Positions 10,921-23,133 of a DNA stretch of 64,000 nt are shown here, piece after piece (the first letter of the stretch is position 1; each line of letters opens with the position of its first letter). The stretch comes from Myrica gale (lineage: Eukaryota > Streptophyta > Magnoliopsida > Fagales > Myricaceae): positions 20,996,001 to 21,060,000 of the forward strand of contig OZ005606.1 in assembly GCA_963930655.1 (NCBI GenBank). Reading direction: 5' to 3'. Under the pieces are notes generated by a model. It was not told the origin of the DNA. It searched no databases and was given only the letters and a program-made list of their open reading frames with translations. Position numbers and translations under genes: made by a program.

Positions 10921-13900
10921 ATGGGCGTACCTGATAGTTCACTACTAGATCTAATAGGGAAAGTTAGATCTTGGATTTCTTGGGTAGCAAGCGATTGACT
11001 GTGTTCATCCGGGGAATTTGAAATGTCTGGTAACGGTTGTAAAATGTGTTGCCAGTATAATATGAACCATGCTGATAGTCCTCATCGATATCATTGCCAA
11101 AGCTGTGGCAGATGGTTGTGTGGAAACTGTATTCGGGGCTATGATGTTTTGGTTGTCAAATTAGATAAAGGGAAGACCAAGGCTGAGGGTGGTGGGGACA
11201 CTATTAAGTCCTGCAAGTTCTGTTCTGATGCTGTAAGGTGTGAAGGTGGGAGGAAGTCTAGTGAGAAAGTACATCCTTCTGCCTCTCCCCGAGAAAGCCC
11301 ACGTGAAAGTCCTGAACCACCATCACCACCTTGTTTTGGTGGCGAAGGAATTGGTTGTTCCTTGAATACTGAATTCATTCAGACTAATCACCTTGCCCGC
11401 TATCTTGAAACCAGAGAATATGAGTATTCTCCTCATGCAATGACCAGCAGGTGCATGACCTCTTTTAGTGGTCGCCCATCTCCTGTATCTATTCGTCCCT
11501 CGCCCTGCAGGTAATCTCTCTGTCTATATATAGGGTTTTCTGCACTTCTGAAATTTTATATACTTAGATGAAAGTAAGGGTTGCTAGATTCTCTCATCTA
11601 TTGGACTTCAAAGCATCAACAAGTTGCCTAGGGCTAAACTAATTTTTTGACGGTTCACAGTCAGTAAACGATGATCGTATCTGCTAGGTACCCTCAACTT
11701 TAGCTTCTTGTATTATTTTGTTGAAAGTTCTGTTGTATGACCAACTAGTGTGTGGATGTTTCTAAACTCAAAGTTTGGATTTGATTGTCTTGTATGCACA
11801 AAACAATCCATAATCTTGTATAATTTAATTGTTCTCTTGCTTTGTTTCTTTCTGTTCCCCTTAGTTCATCTGTTAACGTGTCAGTAAATCATATTTACTA
11901 ATGTAGGAGTGATGAAGATGAGGCGGAGGATTCTGGGAAGCAATTTTTCAGCCCATCAAGTGAATACTGTCATGACAACTCGGACATAGAGTCAAGTAGT
12001 CTTAGTGCTAGACGTGAGTTATACAGTTTTAGGTCAGTGGGATCAAGTCCGTTAGATAGCCCCTCTAGCATTTATTTTACTTCTAATAGAGATGGGCATC
12101 CTGTACAGGAGGGGCAGGATGGAAGCCTTGTTTCTCAGAACGATGTGCCCTTTAATCAAGAATCCATGGCTGTTTTGGTAAAGCCTGATTTAGGTTCTGA
12201 GGATCCAGATAACAATGATGATTGCTCGGATGACTTGTCAATTTTTAGGAACCAGTATGAGACGCCTCAAAGGCCATTGGGTTTTGAAAACAGTGGTCAT
12301 ATCTGGTTTCCCCCACCGCCTGATAATGAAAATGATGAGGTGGAGAGTAGTTTCTTTTCATATGATGATGAAGATGATGATATTGGGGACTCAGGTGCAA
12401 TGTTCTCATCCAGTAGCAGCCTTTCTAGTATATTTCCAGCAAAGGAGGCACCAAACGAGGGTAATAAGGAACCACTTAGAACTGTGGTACAAGGGCATTT
12501 TAGGGCTCTTGTGTCGCAGCTCCTACAGGGGGAGGGTATTAAAGCCGGCAAAGAGAATGGTGTGGAGGACTGGCTTGACATAGTTACTACAATAGCATGG
12601 CAAGCAGCAAATTTTGTTAAACCCGACACTAGCAGAGGAGGCAGCATGGATCCTGGTGCTTATGTGAAGGTTAAATGTATAGCATCGGGAAGTCCAAGTG
12701 AGAGGTATGAGGTGTTACAGATACTGTTTTTTTATGTTCAAATACTATCTCATGCAGTTATGTCATTTACGTTGTCTGTTTTTGGTTTCTGCAGCACCCA
12801 TATAAAGGGAGTAGTTTGTACCAAGAATATAAAGCACAAGCGCATGACCTCACAATACAGAAATCCGAGATTACTTCTTTTAGGAGGATCACTTGAGTAT
12901 CAGAAAGTTCCTAACCAGTTGGCATCTTTTGACACATTACTGCATCAGGTTCTCTTTTCAATCACTGATCTTCTAATATATTCAGTGTAGTAGAAAGTTT
13001 TGGGGACAAACTTTTGAGCTTTGTTTTATTGGACAGGAAAATGATCATCTCAAGTTGATTATTTCGAAGATCGAGGCTCTTCGACCAAATGTTCTGCTGG
13101 TAGAAAAAAGCGTGTCCTCATATGCGCAAGAATATCTACTAGCCAAGGAAATCTCATTAGTGCTGAATGTTAAGAGGCCGTTACTAGAGCGTATAGCACG
13201 GTGCACCGGTGCTGTGATTACACCATCAATTGATAGTATTTCTATGGCACGGATGGGACATTGTGAACTCTTTCGGTTAAAACGAGTAGCTGAAGAACAT
13301 GAGACCCCAAATCAGTTCCACAAAAAACCATCTAAAACCTTAATGTATTTTGAAGGTTGTCCAAGGCGTTTGGGTTGCACGGTAATGTTTTTTTATTTAG
13401 ATGAAATTCAGATTATCTGCCATTATTTCCAGTCAGTAACTTGTTTTGGCATCTATGTATGCTGTTTTGGTGAAAGATTTCATTTTGCTTCTGATCAGAT
13501 TGTTGTGGTACACTCGTAGGTCTTGCTTAAGGGCACATGTCGTGAAGAACTAAAGAAAGTTAAAGATGTTGTTCAATATGCAGTGTTTGCAGCCTATCAT
13601 TTATCTCTTGAGACTTCCTTTCTTGCTGATGAGGGTGCTACCCTGCCTAAGATGACTCTGAAACACTCAATTTCTCTACCTGGGAGAACAACAACAGATC
13701 CTGTTATTTCCATAGCCCCTAATTCTCTTGCTTCAACCAGTTGCCAAGCAATGGCTGATGGTGGCGCTGCTGAAGATGAAGAAATTGTGGGTCTCAATCT
13801 GCACCTTGAAGGATTGGAAGCAGTATATGTTCATCCTCTGTCCACTGATTCCATGGACTGTGGGTTCGGAAATGCACAGACTGATGCATGCTATGATGAT

Positions 13901-16900
13901 TTAACATCTAGTGAGGGCTTGAAATCATGCTCTTTAACACAGTGCATGGGACTAAAAGGGTCCTCTGCACTTCTTTCTGTAAATAGAAATATTTCTCAGT
14001 TAGAACTGCATGAATCTGTGGCCCAAGAGGAGAGGCAATCTGGGAAGATGAATGAATCAAAAAAATCTGAAAGGGCGGATGAAAATGAAGTCTCTAGTGA
14101 ATACCTTTCAGCCACTGATACTCACCAGAGCATATTGGTTTCCTTTTCAAGCCATTGTGTATTAAAAGGAACCGTGTGTGAACGCTCTCGGCTACTGCGA
14201 ATAAAGTTCTATGGATGTTTTGATAAACCTCTAGGTAGATATCTTCGTGATGACCTTTTTGATCAGGTAACTCTTTTGGGGGTCCTTTGACCTTTCCTGC
14301 TTTTACTTTTTCTACACTATTAAGCTGTTTTTGCCCCTTATTCTCGTCTGTAAAGTGGAATGATACTAGTAATTGTACTTGTCACTGCCAGGCATCTTGC
14401 TGTCGTTCATGTAAAGAGCCAGCTGAGGCCCACATCCTATGTTACACCCATCAGCAGGGAAATCTTACAATCAATGTTAGATGCCTTCCCTCTATAAAGC
14501 TACCTGGGGAACGGGATGGCAAGATATGGATGTGGCATCGGTGCCTGAGGTGTGCCCATGTAGATGGAGTTCCACCAGCAACTCGCAGAGTTGTTATGTC
14601 AGATGCTGCCTGGGGACTTTCTTTTGGAAAGTTCTTGGAACTTAGCTTTTCAAACCATGCAACTGCTAATCGTGTCGCACCCTGTGGTCATTCATTGCAA
14701 AAGGACTGTCTTCGTTACTATGGGTATGTCCTCTCAGCTTTGGAATCGCTGTTCACTTTTCATTCTCTGAATATGAAATTGGTGATTTGAGAATTGAAAA
14801 TATTCATTTAACAGGTTTGGGAGCATGGTTGCATTCTTCCGGTACTCCCCCATTGATATTCTTTCTGTCCATTTACCGCCATCTGTGCTTGATTTCAATG
14901 GCCATGTTCAACATGAGTGGCTGAGAAAAGAGGCAGCTGAGGTGCTTTAAGAATCTGAAATTGCTATTTGCATTACTAGGAGACCTGATGCTGCATGTGA
15001 AAAAATAAAGTTTCCTTTGCAAGTTTTGGGGGTCACCATCTTATTAACCTTCTCCCTTTGGCTGCAGCTTGTCAGTAAAATGGAAACCTTGTATGCGGAG
15101 ATATCTGATGTACTTGATAGCTTGGAAGACAAATGGAAATCTTTTGGATATGATGGGTCCAAAACAAATAAGTTGCAGGACAACATCATGCAGCTAAAAG
15201 ACATGCTTAAAGCGGAAAGAAATGATTACAATGTATGTATGCACTACTACACTTTTTATCATTCTTTTGACAGGGTTCCTGGTCTATGAAACCTTGCAAA
15301 GTGCCTGTAGTGTAATTTATTATTTGTTCCCAAGTAGTAAATCTTTCCACATCTAAGTAGTTTCCTTTTTGATAGGGTTTGCTACAACCATCTATTATGG
15401 ACATCTCACAACCAGGCTGGATGGCAGTAGACATTCTCGAACTGAATCGTTTGAGACGCTCCCTTTTAGTTGGTTCTCATGTATGGGATCAACGGCTTTA
15501 TTCATTGGACTCTCTCCTTGAAAAGAGTTTCCTTTCACAGGCACAAGGGGATGAATTTTATGACAAGCTGAAAGAGCTGAAAAGAGATCCATCTTACAAG
15601 GATGGCGAACTCGAGTTTTTGCATGGAGAGAATAACTATGAATCCTCAAAATTTCAGGAGTATCTTGGAAATAATTTGCAGTCAGAGCAGGAGCCTACTT
15701 TACCTTCCTTTGAAGCTGAAGACTCCATGTTAAACTCAAACCATCATAAAATGGAGGAGGAAATACATTCAGATGGAGAAGTTACTTCCAATAAGATGCA
15801 AATTGAAAGCTTATCCTCCCATGAATCTTCTCTATCTGATAGAATAGATTCTGCTTGGATAGGTACTAATCAACTTCCATTGAAAGCTCAACCTCTTAAT
15901 ACATCATGTGGAGATGGAGTCCATGCTGGATCTGTCAGGCAGGTTGGTCAAACTGATAGTCCTCCTTTTAAAAGGCTAATGACGCCGATGAGAGTTCATT
16001 CTTTCGATTCTGCATTAAGATTCCAAGAAAGAATCCGCAAAGGCTTGCCCCCTTCTTCGTTACATTTGTCGACACTTAGATCTTTCCACGCTTCTGGAAA
16101 GTACAGGAGAATGGTGAGAGATCCTGTAGTAAGGGCTTACTCCCAAATGCTACCACGGGAGACACAGAAGTTGAACTTAATACTTGGTTCCACACCAGCG
16201 TTCCTCACCTCTGCATCTCATATGGCTGATGGGGCTCGGTTACTTCTTTCCCAAACTGGCCACAGTGATATAGTTATTGCTGTTTTTGACGATGAACCCA
16301 CTAGCATAATTTCCTATGCCCTTAATTCCAAGGAGTATGACAACTGGGTTGCTGATAAGTTGAATGAGCATGAGGGACGCTGGAATCCTCAAGAGATCAA
16401 TAAAGAAGATTCTTCAGCTTCTGTCATTTCTGCCTGGCAAGCTTTTGGCTCTTCGGAGTTCGATTATGCTCCCTATGGTAGTTATGGATCTGAAGATGCT
16501 TCATCATCTGTGGGTACCCTTTTTAAGGATCCCAAAAGATCTCCACATCTAACAATTTCTTTTGGGGATGAGTCATCAACTGGGGGCAAAATAAGGTTTT
16601 CAGTCACTTGTTATTTTGCCAAGCAGTTTGACACTCTTAGAAAAAGATGCTGCCCTAATGAAGTGGATTTTGTGCGGTCCTTGAGCCGCTGCCGGAGATG
16701 GAGTGCACAAGGGGGGAAAAGCAATGTATATTTTGCCAAGTCATTGGATGAACGATTCATCATAAAACAAGTTACAAAGACAGAGTTGGTTTCCTTTGAG
16801 GATTTTGCACCTGAATATTTTAAATACTTGACAGACTCCCTTAACTCAGGAAGCCCAACTTGCCTTGCCAAAATTTTGGGTATTTATCAGGTTAGTTGCC

Positions 16901-18065
16901 ATTCTTTACTTCTTGATTAGTGTTTGTGTGTGTATGTCAGTGCGTGCACGTAAATGGGTAGGTGAATCTGGATATATATAGTGCAATAGTTTATTGTTAT
17001 TCTCATCATATTCCTGTTTTGGCAGGTCTCTGTTAAACACTTGAAAGGGGGCAAGGAAACAAAAATGGATTTGATGGTGATGGAAAACCTCTTTTACAAG
17101 AGAAATATCTCAAGGGTCTATGATCTCAAGGGCTCTGCACGATCCCGTTATAATCCGGATACAACAGGGACAAACAAAGTGCTGCTAGATATGAATTTGT
17201 TGGAAACATTGCGTACAAAACCCATATTCCTTGGAAGCAGGGCAAAGAGAAGTCTAGAGAGAGCTATCTGGAATGATACATCCTTTTTGGCGGTAATCTT
17301 CTTTTTATCTTGACTTCTAAATTGTTGAATGCCTCAGGGTATAAACTTCAGATTTCAAATATTTTCACGTAAAAGATGGTCCTTATTTAAAATCAGAACA
17401 AAATTTTGAAGGTTTGATTGGAGATATCATTGTGGATGAGTGTATGTTGACCTCTGACATAGTATAAACAATCTTGTGTGGTCACCGCAATATCCTTCAA
17501 AATTACTTAACATTCATTTCTTGTAATGAGGGATCTGGTTTCCATTTAATAAAAACAAATCAACATAGATGAATTCTATAATAAGTTATTTGGTTCAGCC
17601 TAGTAACTTAAGATGATAATCTAGTATTTCAAATGTTGTTAAATGAGTTGGGACGAAATCCATGGGGCGGTTTTACATGAAATTTACCCAATTTAAGGTT
17701 GGAGTTAAGTAGAGGATTCCTTAAAGAGCACGAGTTTAGTATCCGGTTCTGTTGTGATTGAGATCCTTTTTAATATCTAATAGTGTTATTTCGTCTTCTC
17801 ACGTTTCTAGTCTGTGGATGTTATGGACTACTCGCTGCTGGTTGGGGTGGACGATGAGCGCAAAGAGCTGGTTTTAGGGATCATTGATTTCATGAGACAG
17901 TATACCTGGGACAAGCATTTGGAGACATGGGTGAAGGCATCCGGGATACTTGGTGGTCCTAAAAATGCTTCCCCTACCATTATTTCTCCCAAGCAATACA
18001 AGAAAAGATTCCGAAAGGCAATGACTACCTATTTCCTCACAGTGCCTGATCAGTGGTCTACATGA
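10921..18065 (+). CDS. FAB1C: FAB1C-type 1-phosphatidylinositol-3-phosphate 5-kinase (PIKfyve family)
   Basis: Coding exons: 11023-11510 (or from 10921), 11907-12704, 12795-12948, 13037-13381, 13520-14266, 14392-14723, 14815-14941, 15068-15232, 15376-16890, 17026-17292 and 17811-18065. All are GT-AG and in frame, giving 1730 residues from the 11023 ATG. The order is a degenerate FYVE-like Cys cluster (C6/C9, HRYHCQSCG at 21-29, C33/C36, C64/C67), an acidic linker, a chaperonin-like CCT domain (roughly 310-590), a Cys-rich region ([21 protein letters not shown]) and a C-terminal lipid kinase. The kinase shows [17 protein letters not shown] (about 1589-1594), [10 protein letters not shown] (about 1649-1658), GIIDF and PKQYKKRF. 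The family makes PI(3,5)P2 on endosomal and vacuolar membranes. The ancestral start appears to be 10921 ([18 protein letters not shown]), but TGA at 10996-10998 interrupts it. Translation probably starts at 11023, unless the stop is read through or is a sequence error. Confidence 0.93.
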
Positions 18066-18142
18066 AGAAGTTTTTTCTTATTTTCATGTTGTTCCCCCCC
18101 CCCCCTCTTTTCTTTTTGTTCTCCATAAGGCATCTATTCATT

Positions 18143-18148
18143 AATAAA
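18143..18148 (+). terminator. Likely polyadenylation signal of FAB1C
   Basis: AATAAA lies about 80 bases after the FAB1C stop codon, following a C-rich then T-rich stretch. Confidence 0.45.
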
Positions 18149-18149
18149 G

Positions 18150-19727
18150 GAATAGGGGGATCATAATTGCAGATGCATAGAAAGTAAGATGCCTCCATAT
18201 GATTTTTCCCCACCTTTGATGATATTTTGTATCTGGGCAGAAGAGTAAGCCCAACCGAGAGGATGAACATCGAGGGTATAGAGGAATTGGTTATTGTTGG
18301 TCTAGTTCTGCTTCTCTAAAATCCCCTTCATTTCAACTGTATATCATACGAGAATTAACATGTAACCGTCCCCTTGCATATTTATGTCTCCTATCTGTGT
18401 AATTTCCTGCGATTATTGGCTTGTGACCAAATCTCCAAAAGACGAATTCTTGAATTGATGGTGAATCTACACCCAAATGGGTCATGGTCAAAACTGCAGG
18501 TTACTGATCTAAGCAGCTGAGGCAGGTGAGCTCGACCAAAGCAAATGCTTGTGACGATTCAAAAACAGAAAAAAAGAAAAGAAAAGAGCCTGTAAAGATC
18601 TCACATTAAATGCTTTCAACCGTTCAAGTTGCCCATGTGTAAGAGGGTTCAGGTGTTAGCTGGTGAGATGATCGTATTGCAAGAACATTACAGAAGTTAA
18701 ATTCATGGTATCGCTTTCATAATGTTCCATTTGGCAACCAGGGAGGGAAAAGTATATTTTAAAGCCACAAGGAAATCAAAGAACTCCAAGTACATCTTTA
18801 CGTTTTCGTTCACATGCAGGGCATAAGTACTGGATTCCTTATACGTAACGTGGTAGTCGTTTATGAAGGGGAGAAAGACAGGGAAAGAGAGGCTATTGCC
18901 AGTGCTCTTTGCACGTCTTTTTATTCTTTTCGTGTAAAAGTCCTGGTGATTTTAGTTCATATAAATGCCAAGAGTGATTCGAAAGTTGTTGCAGAAGGAT
19001 CTCCTTAATAATCTTTTATCTTTAACTAGAAGCTCTTATTTTCGCATAAAATAGCTTCTTCCATATACACGCAAACAGAACAGCAAGAATCTAACTTCAG
19101 GTTAGACAAATATCCCTCTGATTTATGAAGTAGGGAGGATGTGAAAAGCTTGGGAGTACTCTGGAGTGTCGACCATCTATCATCTCTGCCCCACTTCAAC
19201 TCATCTGGAATATTTGATCAGCTGTCAAGAAGCTGCCACTGCTATCTGAATCTCCCCTTCATTAACTGGCATGAAACTCACTCGCTTCTGCACGTTCGAG
19301 CATCCAAAGAGCAAAGAATTAGTTTGGGTCAAACACGACAAACTTTATAGGTTTATGTCCTGTAACTACTACAAATTCCCAACATAGAGCCCATCCCCAC
19401 GTGGGGCCAGTGATGGCTATATTTCCTTCTTTTTCGGGCCGGATCCGGTAAGATTTTTTTTCTTCTGACCGGATCCAACTATAAAGTTTGTCGTGTTTGA
19501 CATTTTCGACAGGGTAAACGAGCTAGAATATTGAGCTATAACTACTACTTGGGCAGTTTAGCTACTGCTAGCCTGATTAGAGACATGGAAACACGATTGC
19601 ATGCACTGCAGCACTTGGACAGATTGACAAGAAAAACTTGGATCTTATAGTCTACCAAAGTAAAGAATGAATAGTGAGATAATTATCAAATTGGTTAATT
19701 TGTATGAACATAGAGTATGGCGGATGA
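18150..19727. other. Intergenic region between FAB1C and the PADRE gene
   Basis: No gene is recognised. Short ORFs here lack homology or splice context. The region holds the small inverted-repeat element at 19328-19501. Confidence 0.5.
19328..19501. mobile_element. Small MITE-like element with perfect 23-bp inverted ends
   Basis: The 23 bases at 19328-19350 (GTCAAACACGACAAACTT...) are the exact inverse of 19479-19501 (...AAGTTTGTCGTGTTTGAC). The 174-bp unit also contains the near-palindromes GGCCGGATCCGG and GACCGGATCC. No target duplication was found, so a transposon origin is inferred. Confidence 0.5.
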
Positions 19728-19729
19728 GA

Positions 19730-20070
19730 TGGACTTCAAGGGAAACGAGTACAAGAGGTTTTTTTTTTCAAGAGATTTGATTAACTGTGGTGATGCCAAA
19801 ATATACAGTCTACAAGAACAAGCCATATGGATTGGACTATGAAGCCGAGCTCAAAAGTTTCAGAAGCTTTGAAAATTATGTAGCAGAATGACAGTGAAGC
19901 ACATATCTAAGTTGCTGAAATTAATCAGGGAAGAAATTCGAATGAGGAGTGTTGCTGAAAGTAATGTATTTAAAGTTAAACCATTACCAGCTCCAAAGCC
20001 ACAAATTGAAGAAAAGCAAAAGAAACAAGGTAAAGAAATGATCTATTTGTCCACATATACTTGGTTTTAG
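19730..20070 (+). pseudogene. Unidentified coding-like fragment
   Basis: Two stretches look coding but do not join. The first starts with an ATG at about 19730 (MADEMDFKGNEYKR) and changes frame around a T-run. A second open stretch gives LDYEAELKSFRSFENYVAE, then a stop, followed by an ATG reading HISKLLKLIREEIRMRS and KVKPLPAPKPQIEEKQKKQ. The Lys/Glu/Pro-rich composition and the frame breaks suggest a decayed gene piece. I do not recognise the family and assign no function. Confidence 0.3.
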
Positions 20071-20131
20071 GTCCACAAACTTCGCAAACAGTCTCCCGTA
20101 AATCTATTAGTTTTAAGAATTGGATCCCACA

Positions 20132-20457
20132 CTGTAGGGGTGGGCAAACCAGGTTCGGGCTTGCACTGTCCCGAACCCGAAAATTCGGTTTTCCTCATGT
20201 ATAAACCCGAACCAGAATAAACCCGAAAATATCGGTTTGGAAACGGGTCGGTTCGGTTCGGAACGTCAGGTCACGAGTTTTTGACTCCCCGGTCTCAGTT
20301 GGGGGCATTATATTTTCGGGTTTGGATTCGAAATCGGGTTTGTTACTATACCCGAACCCGAAAACCGGTTTTCCTTAGTATACAAACCCGAACCCGCCTA
20401 AACCCGCCCCGATCGTGTCTGAAACGGTTCGGGTCGTCGGGTTTTTTCCCCACCCCT
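20132..20457. mobile_element. hAT-like non-autonomous element, 8-bp target duplication ATCCCACA
   Basis: The direct repeat ATCCCACA flanks the unit at 20124-20131 and 20458-20465. The ends are inverted: TAGGGGTGGG on the left (after three extra bases, CTG) and CCCACCCCT on the right. The interior is packed with repeats of CCCGAACCCGAAAA, GGTTCGGGT and their inverses, typical of subterminal binding arrays. There is no transposase ORF. It lies downstream of, or within an intron of, the PADRE gene. Confidence 0.8.
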
Positions 20458-20567
20458 ATCCCACAGCGCTAGATGTTGTTCACACACAAACAAACAAACA
20501 AGCCAATATGTCAAACCCGGTAAACATGGCATGAGAACTGGACAAGTGTCTTATCTAGAAAACATAC

Positions 20568-21191
20568 CTCACGCCCCTTGCTACCGTCTCTAACCCTTCC
20601 ATGGCCACCCTTCCGATGCATCTGTTCGTCCAAGGCCCTGCCATTTTTTCCCTTTAGTGCCGTTTCATGCCCGCCACTGCTGGTGTTCGCCCTGCAGAGA
20701 TCCATAATCTTCTCAGCTGCCTCTGCCTCGTCCTTGCTTTCCTTCATCAACCTCTCAACTTCTGTCCTTGGAAGCCTCATTCTCATCCGCACTGCACCCT
20801 TGGGTGATCCTTCTTTGGACTCCTCGGGTAAAATGCTTGTCGGTTTCATGATGGACAGGTCAGAAACGGACCTCCGAGACAGCATTAGGCTCTCAAGCCG
20901 GTCCTTGGCGCTCATGTTTATTCCCGACCGGACTCTCCTTGGAACTTTCTCCATTGGAGCCTGTGGCAACTCGACTAGGAAGTAGAGCCTCCTTGGCTCA
21001 AGTTGGTGGTGCGGTTCCAAAGCCTTTGCTCGAATGCCAAAATGCTTAACTGCCTCGGAGTCCATCAAAACATGACCTGGGTAGTCCTTAACCACCTCCC
21101 CCGCTTGCACCGGTGTCTTCAACTTCAATGTCTCACCGTTAATTTTCATGACCTTTGTCGTGGTTTTCTTGGCTCCCAAACTATTCCCCAT
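20568..21191 (-). CDS. PADRE (DUF4228) domain protein, first exon; 3' end uncertain
   Basis: The ATG at 21191 opens MGNSLGAKKTTTKVMKING, the usual start of plant PADRE proteins, including an N-myristoylation-like MGNS. It continues ETLKLKTPVQAGEVVKDYPGHVLMDSEAV and LEPHHQLEPRRLYFLVELP, the core of the domain (residues about 10-75). A basic region with SAKDRLESLMLSRRSVSDLS and a Glu-rich helix (TEVERLMKESKDEAEAAEKI) follow. Family members are often induced by stress and pathogens; the molecular function is not established. The frame stays open to 20511, but a strong donor, GAG|GTATGTTT, occurs at 20568/20567. The unspliced tail VCFLDKTLVQFSCHVYRV looks unlike the family, so a second exon further left is likely. 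I could not locate it. Confidence 0.85.
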
Positions 21192-23133
21192 TGAGTTTTG
21201 CTCTTTCTTCAGTAGCCAATGTTGGCCGCTCTCTTCGAGTATATTACGAATAGGAGGGCTCTTCGGGGTTGATACTTGATAAGGCTCCCAAAAGGTGATG
21301 GTGGGTGTGAGAGAGCCTCATTGGTAGTTATTGGTGGTGATCATTTGGTCAACAAAGAGGGCAACTTTGGAAAATCGGCCGATGGTTTGACAAAACAAAA
21401 CGCACTTGGGATTTCGCTTTCAATTTTTGAGAAAAAACAAAACCAGGCTTCTCTTCTTCCATTCAATAAGATTGTGCTGCCTGCAGTCATGATGATTTCC
21501 ACCAACCCTATCTCTCTCTTCAAATTAAAGACAAAAAAGCCCGAAAGCCCGTGATATGTGGGGAAGATGGTTACCATATAGTCTCATTTGCTTCGTTCTT
21601 CGTTCACGATCATCACGGCGGGGATTCAAAAAGCTACGTTCACATTAATCAACCAATCCACGTGAAATTTGACTTGCTTCTTGTTTTATTAGAAATATCG
21701 AATTTCACCACATTGGGATTTCTCTTTCGAATGAAAAGTTCTCGTTGAGTAATAAAGTAATAGTTAGTAGTCACAGACCAAGTCCAAAATGATAGTCCGC
21801 CATCAACTTGGAAGCTTGAACTTTCCAACGTACGTACGTGATCTAATTGGCCGGGGATCAGTGCACAGTGTTTCGGAAAAATAGCTTTTTACTACTGTTG
21901 TTCCAGCACGTTGTTCTGGAAATCCAGACCCATAATGCAAATATTAAAGTGTCATTTTTCCAAATGTACCACTAATAGATTATCCTCTAGTCCCGGCTCA
22001 GACCAGACGTACGTACAGTGTTCTTTTTCTGCATGATGCACTTTAACATGTAATCAAATTTGAGATTTTTCTACGTAAATGCTGACTTTTAAGGGTTTAC
22101 ACTTGTTCTGTATACCATATAACTTGGAAACCCAATCATTTAAACGCTCTGCTGCAGTTTAACGACCACAAAACGTCACTGATACGTAAGTGATCCAATG
22201 CAATATTTGCAGATCTTGATCGTGTCTGACTCCGGTAATCATTGAGTGTGTGTCATTCGTTTTTGTCGAAGATCTCGTCCTAACCCCAGGGTACCTCAGT
22301 GGCAGCGAGCCCCTGAGAGTGCACTTGGGTTAGGTGCACATTAGTGGGCTGGTTAGTGAGTGCACGTGGGTTAGGTGCACATTAGTGGGCTGGTTAGTGA
22401 GTCAGACAGTTTTATCGTGGCATTAAATTCAACTCATACATTTATTGAAACAGCTCTGTCTGAGTTAGGTGTTATTTGCACTTTTAACTTATTTTATTAC
22501 ACCCATTTTTAGTGCTTGTACAAAAAAAAATGACTCTGGACTCGGGATTACTTTTTGAACAAAAAAAGAAGAAAGTCTTCTACTTCAGATAAACCAATGT
22601 TATTTTCTCCAAACTGCGAATTAAAAGTTGAAGTCATTAATAAGGAATTACACTCTCCATCGAGACGTTTGAATAGTGGGCTTAGGATTATGAGATATGG
22701 AAGCTAAAATTTGAGACATAAATATTCGATAGACATTTGAGCGTATCAAATTTAGGATCTCTACAAGAACAACATTTGTTGTCTAGTGCGAAGGCAATTG
22801 GAGTTTTTAGTCCAAAATTAACCCAATAACGATTGTTCAAAGGATATTGTGTGCGATGAGCCATTCAAAGCTTCAAACATTCGGTTAAAAAAATAAAGTA
22901 TTCCGTGCCAAACAATCAGATTATATCAAAAGAATTTTTTACACACTCATACACAAGCGAATAAATATACAGAAGCAGTGAGATAGTCATTAATATCTCA
23001 AGCCCCTAATTTCAGTTTTCGTGGGTGAAAAAGGTAATAGCCGTATGTGACATTTCACTGTCAAATAATTAGAAGCAAAAATTAGAAGCAATGAACAAAT
23101 ATAAACTCTTAGCCTTGGGTACAACCACACCTG
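21192..23133. other. Intergenic region between PADRE and PUB14-like genes
   Basis: This holds the presumed promoter of the minus-strand PADRE gene (just above 21191), the tandem repeat at 22317-22398, and AT-rich sequence serving as 3' flank of the PUB gene. No further gene is recognised. Confidence 0.5.
22317..22398. repeat. Two-copy 41-bp tandem repeat
   Basis: The unit GAGTGCAC(T/G)TGGGTTAGG... occurs at 22317-22357 and 22358-22398 with one mismatch. It contains GTGCAC and TTAGGTGCAC modules. It is a recent local duplication of unknown function. Confidence 0.85.

Noticed and set aside
18814..19008. Plus-strand ORF after FAB1C (RVKVLVILVHINAKSDSK)
   Set aside because: A faint resemblance to a universal-stress-protein strand is too short to support a gene.
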